From Heliocybe sulcata (taxonomy: Eukaryota > Basidiomycota > Agaricomycetes > Gloeophyllales > Gloeophyllaceae), in the NCBI GenBank assembly GCA_004369045.1, contig ML213506.1, positions 186,001 to 250,000 of the forward strand: a stretch of DNA of 64,000 nucleotides, read 5' to 3'. The notes under the pieces are model-generated. The model was not told the DNA's origin and searched no databases. It saw only the letters and a program-made list of their open reading frames with translations. Of this stretch, positions 11,673 to 21,087 are shown piece after piece. Positions within the stretch are counted from its first letter, which is position 1; each line of letters starts with the position of its first letter. Position numbers and translations under genes: made by a program.

Positions 11673-12551
11673 ATGACCGACGGCAGAAAAGACCTCATAT
11701 TACCCTTAGAACTCATCCTCGATATCTTTGACACTGCCGCTGCCTCGTCAAGAGCGAGCGCGCTCTCCATCTCATCCGTCTGCTCATGGGCTCGCGTCTC
11801 TGTCACCGAGATCCTCTCCACGTCGTTTATCCTGACAGGACAGTCGAATGTCCTCCGAAGCATCCCAGAGAATACGCGATCACCAGCGCGCAATCTGTGG
11901 ATCCACGACGTCGGAGAGTCCTGGCTTCATGCCCGCCAGTTCTTTCTTGGCTTCCCGGAACCTGCAGCCGTTGCGCTTTCAGCGCACTACCTCATTGCGT
12001 TGCTGCAGGACGTGCTAAAAAGAGAGGAGTCCGATGGATCGATAAACGTTCCTTCTCCCAGACACCCTTGCCGCTCGCTGTCGTTCCTTTCCGAGATGGG
12101 AGAGGGCAGCTGGAGGAATTTCGTGATGAGTTCTTGGCACCCTTTTCGCCTCGGAATCGCCCACATGCGCTTTCATCATCTCCGCTTGCACCTGTTCGTC
12201 CAGCTCGTCCACTTTCCAAACCTCACTCACCTGGCTCTCCCATACGCCGACTTCACTCCGGATGATCCTCCCTTGCTCGACAGTTGTCTAGACAGCAATA
12301 ATAATCAAAGCCTTCAGAAATTGGTCCTAACATTGCCTAGTTCAGAATATCCGCACAATCAAATCCCTCAAGCTCTACGCTTCTATGTCGAGTCGCGGCG
12401 TCATACTCATGACATCGATATGATCCACGTCGTTTACGCGGGTCGAGAGCCTTCCTCAGAGGAGTGGTGGAAAGAGGTGAATGGTGGACGAAGCATCTGG
12501 AACACAGCCGTCCCTTTAGACAGAGCGATCCAAGGAATTCTTCCGGTTTAG
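11673..12551 (+). CDS. F-box-like protein (copy 3)
   Basis: Intronless frame of 292 residues, third member of the local family. The N-terminus reads LPLELILDIFDTAAASSRAS then SISSVCSWARVSVTEIL, an F-box-like helix set. The middle has NLTHLALPYADF, aligned with NVTHIAIPYPDL in copy 2, and the C-terminus ends EEWWKEVNGGRSIWNTAVPL plus a short tail. It is more diverged from copies 1 and 2 than they are from each other, and lies about 9 kb away, downstream of the Mei2-like gene. Presumed SCF adaptor; no substrate can be inferred. Confidence 0.75.
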   Translation: MTDGRKDLILPLELILDIFDTAAASSRASALSISSVCSWARVSVTEILSTSFILTGQSNVLRSIPENTRSPARNLWIHDVGESWLHARQFFLGFPEPAAVALSAHYLIALLQDVLKREESDGSINVPSPRHPCRSLSFLSEMGEGSWRNFVMSSWHPFRLGIAHMRFHHLRLHLFVQLVHFPNLTHLALPYADFTPDDPPLLDSCLDSNNNQSLQKLVLTLPSSEYPHNQIPQALRFYVESRRHTHDIDMIHVVYAGREPSSEEWWKEVNGGRSIWNTAVPLDRAIQGILPV

Positions 12552-14679
12552 GAGATTGGGGCGGACCGCATAGATGTACTGTGACCAAGACCCAGTGCTT
12601 CCATAGAGCCGCAACTCCTGCTTGTAGGTGCCGGTACGTATACTCAAGTTGGACTTTTGTAGGAATGAGACCGAGGAACAGGACATATATTCACCTTTGC
12701 ACGCATCCATCTTTGCACGAACAGACTATCTGGAACCGTATAGCCTAAAGATATTCAACCCCGGTTGCGTCCAGATTTCTCAAGCTATTAAGGTCCCAGC
12801 CTTCGTGTCTTGTTGGTTAGCTGCTCTGCAGCACGCAACCGACCCGGCTAACGAGACAATTTTGGTGCGAGAGCCGCATTCCTACAAGCCGAAACGAAGC
12901 AGCATGGTCAAAGTTCGTCCTCAGCAGTAATAAAATGATCCTAGCAAGCAGTACGCAGCAGAGATATGCAGAAAACGTAGCACAGGCCTCGATGGGTGAA
13001 TGAAGACGACCCTAGTTAGAACTTCAAATTCGGGACTACCTTGTGCCTTCAGTGACCCGCACGTGGACCCACGTGGCCACTGTGGCGTTCGGACTTCGTA
13101 CTCGCGCTGTCTGCATCGCCTTGCGGAGGACACTGGGTATACTTTACAGCTCTGAAGACGTCAACTTCTCTCTGTTTCTCAGGCTACCGAAGTCGGACCA
13201 TCAAGCTTGTCCGTGAAGGACAATGCAGCCGATATTAGGCCTTAAGGATATGGAAACGTTTCCTACTGGCTGATTCTAGTCCAAGTCGACTCTCTGATCA
13301 AACCGCTCGTCAATTATGGAATGCTCATGACATAGTGCTTCGCCCACTTGCAGACGGCTTGGTTATGGATCAACGACCTTCCCCATTCTCTCGGGCTCGA
13401 GTATTCTACGAATATAAATCCTACGACTTTACCTTCCGTTGAAGGAGATGCATATTATGGAGACCTCAGGTGATGAGACAGCGATTCTGCAAGGATAAGA
13501 TCGCAGCAAGCCATTTCCGAAACGGAGTCTGAGCGCCCTTCTCGATTGTTTTCTCTTGGGCTTTCGACCACACTCCATGTACCACGGTACCGTTCAGCTG
13601 TCCTTATGTTGCTCTCTCCTGGATTGGCCTCTTCTGGCTGTTTAGTTCCGGGCTCGGGGAAGAAGACGGTGGCAACTATCAGGTACCAGGAATAAACCAG
13701 TATCCTTCGACAAGCAGATCAACGACTTAGGGCACAGGCGACTCATAAATAAATGGCTTCTGTCACGTCTGAAGGACCACGCCCTTGTCCCTTCGAGTTC
13801 CAGCCACGTTCTGCCCTCCGAATTTCAGCTACGTTTCTGCCCTCGGACGCCGGAGGCCACCCGCTTGATCCAAGATTGGCTCAAAAATGTTACCATCGTA
13901 CTTCTTTGCTTCCGCCTGCAAGGGCGCCGCAGCATTATCTCCCGAGAATTGCCTAGTGCGCCGAAAGTGCGGACCTGAGGTCGGATGGATACCGGGCTCC
14001 CACTGTACCTTTGGATGCCAACAATGATAACGAGCTGGACGGCTTCAGTGCCTGTGACGATGATGAGATGGGAGTGATTCAGACACTGTCAAATAGTCGC
14101 GAGAAAATAACGCTACACGTTGCGACGACACATCCGGTAGTGCGAGCACGAAGACGCCAATAATCGGCAGTCAAAGTGCGGATCGTGAGTGGACAATCAC
14201 TAGTCACTCTCCATCGTATCTTATCAATTAGAAGGCTGGTACAGTGATTCATGAAGCATGGCTTCTCGTGATTTCCCTCGATGGGTTCATAATTGCACGG
14301 GAAGACGACGTATGTATCAATCGTCTAGGCGAGGGCTGCATCACAAGCAAGCATGATCCGGACTAGCTGCGAACAATCCTTCGTCAAATGATCGGTGCAT
14401 TGATGGAGTATAAGACCAAGATAGAAATCCAAGGCATTAAAGTGGCCGAATACATTGACAGCATAAGAGGAACAAAGCAATACGAATGGAACGCGAACTG
14501 TCCGTCGGCAGGGATATACAGTTATGGTACAGCATGCCGTCCAACTTTCTCTATATAATAATCGCACAGCATCAACAGCGGTGTACAGTGGTGAATTGAA
14601 GGTCGGGGCCTGAAAGACGTCATTCAGCGCTGAACGTGCGATCGCGCGAGGGCGTGGAGGAGGTTGCTTACGGGAATGC
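12552..14679. other. intergenic, no supported gene
   Basis: About 2.1 kb with many stops in all frames. The short open frames have no recognisable content and I could not join them into a gene. Confidence 0.55.
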
Positions 14680-14875
14680 TTAGTTGTCCCCGACTTCCTG
14701 GTGGACGTGGTCCTCGAAGAGGAGGCCCTCACCGCGAGCTTAAAGCAGTTCCTTCAGCCAAAAACAAATCTGCGACTATAACGTGGTACGTACCTTCCAG
14801 TTGCGCGGGTGCAGGTGCAGCCATTACGGACATGACGAGGGCGAGGATAACGGAGTACACAAAGGCAGCACGCAT
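14680..14875 (-). CDS. very small secreted peptide (about 46 aa), 2 exons
   Basis: Minus-strand exons 14794-14875 and 14680-14738 with a 55-nt intron. The start MRAAFVYSVILALVMSVMAA is a textbook signal peptide with small residues at the end. The predicted mature peptide, starting APAPAQLEARGEGLLF and ending with the acidic EDHVHQEVGDN, is cysteine-free and short. A TATATAA box on the same strand at 14953-14959 sits about 80 bases upstream of the ATG, so the locus looks like a real promoter-driven mini-gene. The 3' splice site is the weak point: another acceptor nearer the donor would give a different C-terminus. It could be a peptide signal, a small effector or a RiPP-type precursor; the latter is only suggested by the UstYa-like gene 1.7 kb away. 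No dibasic Kex2 site is evident. Confidence 0.5.
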
Positions 14876-15468
14876 CGTTAATGAGTGGTGGTAGTGGTGG
14901 TGGTTGTTTGAAAACCCGACGGTGAAGGGGAGACACTGGTGCCAAGTAACCCTTATATAGCGCGTGCTTGGAGCTATAAATTGCTGTGTTCCTCCGGAGC
15001 TATGGGCGGTGTCGAACCTTGATCAGTCGGAGCGAGGCGGGCAATGTCCAGCCATGGGCGGTCCATATGTTCCGTTTTTATGACAATATCAGAAGGACCA
15101 GAAGCCGGGCGCCGCGACCAGGGGTCGGGAGAAGATGTTACAGATGCAGGTAACCGGAAGAACCCTTATCACGCGCGTGGCCTCAATGCGTGGCCTCAAT
15201 ATCGTCTTTCGGTACCGCGACCGCGCTCGCTGCGAGGAGCTACAGCCTACAGTACTTGGCCACACTTCTGTGGCTTCGGGGTAGACCACTCTCACCACTA
15301 CATACACTACTAGTACTGAGGCCACTGGATTCTCGGCGTCCCGGTTAACATCGTGTCCACTACTAGTTAAGCAGCCATTCATGGAGCGTGATGAACAATT
15401 GATGTATGTGGATCAATATCTGTCCATATCTCTATGAAGTCCTATCAGTGCAGTGACTCGGATCTGCG
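14876..15468. other. intergenic
   Basis: Promoter of the secreted peptide gene on the left; otherwise nothing recognisable. Confidence 0.5.
14953..14959 (-). promoter_or_regulatory. TATA box of the small secreted peptide gene
   Basis: TATATAA on the minus strand, about 78-84 bases upstream of the ATG at 14875. Confidence 0.5.
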
Positions 15469-15741
15469 TCAGAACACGCCATCATATGGGTTGGGTCGGG
15501 GCAAGTCTCGCGTCGCACGGAAGTCGACATGGGCGGTGACAGCTTGAGAGACCAGCTTGACTTGCTTGGTGATCAGCGTGAGGCAGAAGAAGTTGATCGT
15601 GAGCAGGGCAATGAGGATGAGCGCGAGGGCGACGGGCGAAAGGAATAGCGAGATAAATGATGAACGGCGGTCAGTGGGAGGCGAAACTTCGGTTTCCTTC
15701 CCGTCCTCTACTTGATTCAGCGGGATGTAATGGTCGGACAT
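15469..15741 (-). CDS. small single-pass membrane protein, function unknown
   Basis: Frame of 90 residues from the ATG at 15741 (MSDHYIPLNQVEDGKETE). An in-frame upstream ATG at 15834 exists, but the extra residues look like leader translation. The layout is a short polar N-terminus, one strong transmembrane helix (SLFLSPVALALILIALLTIN), a basic/amphipathic segment (ITKQVKLVSQAV) and a short tail TRDLPRPNPYDGVF. The protein lies head-to-head with the UstYa-like gene at 16528. The tail resembles short conserved tails I associate with small mushroom membrane proteins, but I cannot name a family. No function is assigned. Confidence 0.55.
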   Translation of the reverse strand: MSDHYIPLNQVEDGKETEVSPPTDRRSSFISLFLSPVALALILIALLTINFFCLTLITKQVKLVSQAVTAHVDFRATRDLPRPNPYDGVF

Positions 15742-16527
15742 TACGAGGCGCGCTTGTAGGAACACGAACCTCAGCATCGCCTGAATCGAAGGACAGCTGG
15801 GAAACTCACCGGACGGCGTCGACAGCACGAACAATATCTGTGGTCGCTGGACAAGATGAAGTTGCTCAGCTACGCATGATTTGATCCGGTTAGGCTAGTA
15901 GCCAGATTCCCTTGTGGCGCAAGTGCTGTGCTGAATTGACAGCTGTCAATCTCCTCCATCACAAACAGATCCGAGTAAACCGAGTCTCGCAGCATGGTGA
16001 TGGTATTACTGGCGGTCTATTGCATGAATATTTCCCCAGATCATGACAGTTGGTAAACCCGAAAGGTGAATTTTTGGAGAAATATACGGGCCAGACCCTT
16101 GAGGTGTAAGTCGAGAATGCACGGCCATAGTGATCGAATTTTATGGCGGAAAACCGCTGATACATATGTATTACTCCCATTTCATAGATTTCATGCACCT
16201 CTGCAATTGTATTACCGCCGTTGACGTTACTGCCTGGGGCTGCGTTCCCCCAGAATGTCCTCATGTTCAATTTATAATGAATCTCTGAGACTGAGCAGTG
16301 AGCCGCGCATCGGAAGTCCACCGCCACAGCAAACTCAGATCCTTCTGCTTATCTCTGTCGTGAAATGGAGATACAGCACCCGGAAAACGTGGGGAGGCGC
16401 TGCTACATATGTCATAACCCTGATGATCATTGCAGTGATGGCACCGACTCAGCGGCTTGGGCTTCCTCCGTTCTATCCAGACCAGTCACGTCGCTTCAGT
16501 TGCACCTTGACTACTTCGTGAACGTCA
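15742..16527. other. divergent promoter region between small membrane protein and UstYa-like gene
   Basis: No supported gene. Plus-strand frames 16255-16521 and 16365-16613 overlap the start of the UstYa-like gene in other frames and have no family content. Confidence 0.5.
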
Positions 16528-17228
16528 ATGCCTGTACGCCAGAGACATGGCTGGGTACTGGAAGGTGCCCAGCTAGCCTTCATGGTCGTAGCACTGACCA
16601 TTACTCTTCTTAACATCGGCTTCACCTGGTACAATATGAGAGTACTCAGTGCACTCATTCCTCCAAGTCCCGAATACAGTATGTCTTCTTCGTCGCTCGT
16701 TCTCCAACCATAACCCTGTCATATCTTGTAACTTCTTTCCTCCTCCCAGGCTACATTGGGCATGATCACCCTGACCAGCTGCCTCTGGACCTACCCGAAG
16801 TCGGGCTCGTATTGACGACAGGAGAGCCGCACTTCGACCTGCGCAACGACACCGAATGGGGCACCCTCTTTCCCTCGGACGGGTTCACGCCGCTAGGTCC
16901 TCACAAGAACACGACTTTTCTCATCTCGATGATTCACCAGCTGCACTGTCTTGACGTCATGCGAGTTGCGTTCGTCCGCAACCGCACGGGCGCCGCGGAG
17001 CACTTCCAGCACTGCTTGCGATATCTGCAGCAGGCTGTTCGGTGCTATGCTGATACGACGTTGGAGGAGGATAGTCCGGCGTATTTGGACGGAAAATGGG
17101 TGCACGGTGGGAGTGGCGTAGGGAGCGTGCATCGGTGCAGGGATTGGACGAAGGTTAGGAAGTATTTATTGGACAACCCGCCTCCGAGGATAGATTGGCC
17201 AGCACCCAGCGACGTCGTTGGGCAATAA
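16528..17228 (+). CDS. UstYa-like protein (DUF3328)
   Basis: Exons 16528-16678 and 16750-17228 join in phase to 209 residues. A transmembrane helix near the N-terminus (LAFMVVALTITLLNIGFTWY) is followed by the DUF3328 domain with both signature HxxHC motifs: HQLHC (residues 113-117) and HFQHC (135-139). CLRYLQQAVRCYADTTLE and the late VHRCRDWTKVRKYL follow as in the family. UstYa-type proteins act in fungal ribosomal-peptide and other secondary pathways, where members catalyse oxidative cyclisation, halogenation or related steps at a membrane. In mushrooms many copies are orphan genes. The neighbourhood (small secreted peptide, small membrane protein, later a P450) makes a minor biosynthetic role conceivable, but no core gene is identified. 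The start codon is chosen as the ATG giving the usual short cytosolic leader. Confidence 0.85.
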
Positions 17229-18833
17229 CCCGTATTTATAATGCTTCGCCGGCTTCTTACCAGACATCTTGCATATTACCGTCGTATTTCGGTTTCATTC
17301 ACCCATAAAGTCCTTCTCAAGCGGCTGCCACAACGGTTACTGTCGCTAGTAGACCTGGGGCAAAACAAATGTAGTACAGCTTCCCAAACGTCCATACTGG
17401 GATCCAGGTGTACTCAATGGTAGTTGTCGGTCGATAGGTTTGTCGGTCGACAGGTGAATGGGTCTAAATTTAGCCACGTCAGCCACCGTGCCGCACGCAC
17501 GTGATCCGTGACTTCGGGACGCGACATGCCAGCCGCTGGCGTCGCGTCCTCGAAGGTATTCGACGATGACGCGATGACGTCAAGAGCCATCTTCTAACCA
17601 TTCCCACGCGTTTGCTCGCATAAATACGTGCTCGCTCTTACCGCTCTCCCCTCTTTTCTCCGCCCCATGTCCCGCGGCCGTGCAAGCCTCCTCGTCTCCG
17701 TTGGGTGCGACATTCACACATGGCAACTCCTAATTCTGGCTGCGAACGCTGGCTGCGGGGAGACAATGCTCGGCATGCTGACGGATGGCGCGCCATTGTC
17801 GACTTCGTTGCCGCGGGCACGTAAGGCCAAGTGACGGCAGGAGAAGATCCATGGACTCGAAGGAGAACAGGCGACCTCCTTCGACAAGCTTTTCGCAACT
17901 TTTCGCAAAGTCGTTCTCTGTTGCTTGCTACTCCTCAAGACTCGTCGTCTGAGGGTATATGCGCATCATCGGCTTGTATGGTGCTATGTCTAGGCAACCC
18001 CGAGTGTCCCCCTCTCATCTCGCTCTCGCACTTCTACTACCTCCCTCCGCTTGGATGCGAGCTTCGGGTTGACCAGTACTGGTGCCTTCTCGTCTGACTT
18101 GCCATCTCTTGGCCACATCATCTCGGACTCTGGCTCTGCGGGACTCTGCGTCGCGGACACTGCACGCGCATGCAATACCTCCAAAGAACATGATGCGTCC
18201 CTTCCGAGGGCTCTCAGTGGTTGTCTGTCGAACGCTGCGTTGTGAAGACAATCTCAACGTGGTCAACAACCCTACGCGATCATCGGTCATCCGCCAGTGC
18301 TGGCTCCTCTTTGATGTCTGGGTTCGACGACCGGAGAAGGACCTACATTGGTCCGCCTGGATACACCTTGCTCAACTGGTGCCGACAATCATCTACCATG
18401 TCGGATGGACGATAGGGCTCGATCTGACAGTATGTCGCCACTAAAACCTGGCCTGCGGATGGTGAGACGACGCTGGCTGTCTGTCTTCGCGCACGTCCAG
18501 TCCCTCCTCGCACTCGAAGCTCTTCAAGACAGATTCGTGCTCGGCACTGACTATCTCCCTAGGACTGCGCCTATATGGCTGGACGTCGCAGCGCTTGTCC
18601 ATCTAGCATTCTCGTGGTCACCAATTGCTGCCATCTGTTCAGAGATTCTCGCTGTGACCCCGTCGTAAATCAGTTGCTCAGGTGCCAGCAGGCAGCGTCC
18701 CCACATATAACGAAGGAAGTCCAGATCGGAATCAATACAGTACGAGCAAATCAACAAGGCTCTTGGTATACAAGATACATCGCAGCAGGCGCATGTCCAA
18801 AACCCATTACTCCCACCATCATCGACATTGTAA
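17229..18833. other. unresolved region, possible plus-strand gene
   Basis: A TATA-like CATAAATA at 17619-17626 and several ATG-started serine-rich frames between about 17660 and 18450 (for example one beginning MATPNSGCERWLRGDN) hint at a transcribed gene. I could not find a splice pattern that gives a continuous protein or a recognisable domain. The minus-strand frame 18551-18991 is also without content. Confidence 0.3.
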
Positions 18834-20097
18834 TCAAACAGCAACCGCGCCAGTCTTCTTTCCGTCTTCGAGAGTATCTGTCTCTTCAAGCTCAACATCC
18901 GTACCTGCGGCAGTCGTACTGTAGCCTGTGGTATTTGTCGCGTACTGTGAGGCGCTATTACGGTACATCGAAGGCCGATTCCACCGTACACGGGTCATCG
19001 TGTTGGCTGTTGTGTTGTCGGTAGCGTATCCAAGGCCGACCCTGATGATGATCAAGGTTGGCGCAATACCCTATGACGGACAATACCCGCCCCGTTCAGC
19101 ACCGAGAACAAATCAGATAAAATGAATATAGACCACTCACGTATACCTGGACCGCAATAACTGCCAAGATGGCCTGTGCAGGGTGCTGCATGGCAAATAG
19201 CACCACGAAGGTCAGCTGCACTACCAAATATAGCAGCCCACTTTCCACCACAATGCTCATTGCTCGCTGCACCGTCTTCGATGACGATGTGAGGTCCGAA
19301 TACTCGCGACTGGCCCTGGACATGTACCAAACACGCGCCGCAATAAGGACGGTGACGAAGACATTCGTGCAAAGTGGGAGGACATAGCCGGCAATACCGA
19401 GCGGCACTATGGACGGAGGCGCTGTTGGCGAGGATGGGTTGATGCTGAGGAGAAGGTGAAGAAGCTCCATGATGCAAGCTGTGGACACCGAGAACGGACA
19501 CGGATCGACGATCAGTGAGTCCAAGAGATCATCATTCGAAGTGACCCGGAGTACGCACCAAAACCAGCGATAGCGGTGATGGATGGGAATATGGTTACCC
19601 ACCAAGAGCGGCCCCAGACGAGCCAGCAGCGATAGATGAGGACTGCATCACCAACAAGGTCGGCGAGGGAAATGAGGAGGTCCGCGCCGAAGAGCTTGCT
19701 CGTCTCGTTCGCGTAGCCGGGAATGCCGGTGGATGACTTGCATCACAGATTAGTCCGGAGCATGAAGAGCGAAGGCAGAAGAGGAAACGTACAAGTGTGG
19801 TATGGAAGTGGTCGAACTCGAGGGCGAAGTGGGCGGTACAGGTGAGAAAAAGAATGGCGGTCGCCCAGATGAGGGGGTCTTTCACTCTACGGCCTCTTTT
19901 GCGCTGAAGAAGAATGTGGGCGGCAGTCAAGAAGACGATGCAGTAGGCACCTGATGATGAGAACAGCACGGGGAGTGAGGAAGAAGGTGATGTTGGAGTT
20001 AACGCCCAGATCGGCAGGGAAGAGCTGTGTACACACCATACATCACTGCTTCGCACCCGAACCCGATTAAGGCCGCCATGTCGTTGGACAGAACCAT
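18834..20097 (-). CDS. seven-helix membrane protein of a mushroom-expanded family
   Basis: Minus-strand exons 20037-20097, 19793-19950, 19559-19736, 19141-19478 and 18834-19070 join in phase to 323 residues. The protein is mostly hydrophobic helices: a helix split by intron 1 (CIVFLTAAHILL), LIWATAILFLTCTAHFALEF, LISLADLVGDAVLIYRCWLV, WVTIFPSITAIAGF, LGIAGYVLPLCTNVFVTVLI, MSIVVESGLLYLVVQLTFVV and a last helix leading to GIAPTLIIIRVGLGYA. The C-terminal tail is hydrophilic and Ser/Thr/Glu-rich. The pattern (VYRCWxVWG, then IVESxxLY, then APTLIIxRVGLG) is characteristic of a large Agaricomycete membrane-protein family of unknown function that looks receptor-like. No ligand or G-protein coupling motif can be named. 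Confidence 0.75.
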
Positions 20098-21087
20098 CTT
20101 GGCAGCGAGAGGCAGATGAGGAAGGGATGGGGGGAGTCGGACTCGCTGAACGCGACTAAAGAGAGGGCGGTCGCCGACAAGCTATCAATCCGCGCACCTC
20201 AGTACGCGCGTGGAGTTGGCGGTGATGGTCCGGTAACGGCGGACAGCGTGAGTGAGCGAAAGATATCCGGGTGATGCCAGGCCACAGCCATCATCGCACC
20301 ATCTGCCAGCACAAGGAAATCTGCCCGCCGTTATCACCCTATCCCGCCGCTTCGGTTCCCCATTTGATGCATCACGAGGATCTGGACTAATTGGCACCAG
20401 GGCAAGTCGAAGGAATGGGAATGCGGATTCTGCCTGTTCGCGAGCCCTTTTTATATGTGTCCTCGTCGTGGGCGCCAACGATGCTCACGTTAACGTTGCT
20501 AGAGTTTGCCTCCGCTAGTGCGGTCGTCGCTGTCAAACGCACGCGTCCGGCGGCGCCGAGCATCCGGGGCTCAGCGAGTCCACGCTTGCCCGGATCGGGC
20601 GTCTCGCCCTATCGCATGCCCCTAATTTATCTCCGTCCCGTCGAAACGTACCCTCTTGGAGTGCCCTTGGTTAACGAGCATGGACAATCTGCATCATGCC
20701 ATACGTGTTTCAAACCATCTGCAAGGTGTCTGCTGTGTACAAAATACAAATGGATCTCCAGGAGCTGCCGGCTAGGAACGGTGAGGAACAAAGATTTCTG
20801 CACCGCCATCATGATAAGGCACGCACGCAACACTCGAGCTGCTTGGATGGTTTTTCGTGGTCGATGGCATTCATGGTTCGTACATCGGAGCCCGGCACAC
20901 TGGGGGTCAGGCTGCTCTGGTGTCACCAATAGAAACCGACTGAAGAACTGTGTTTCTGCACCGACACCTGAGTGCATATCGGGGCCCGTGGGCGACACCG
21001 CTTCTCGGGAGTTTGCGCAGAGCGCCTTGGTCTCATCAATGATGTCCTCCTGGTACCGATTGTGCTATCCCGGTGCTATCATCATCA
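20098..21087. other. intergenic, divergent promoter of membrane protein and P450
   Basis: The long plus-strand frame 20391-21098 has no recognisable content and conflicts with the P450 start; treated as chance. Confidence 0.55.
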
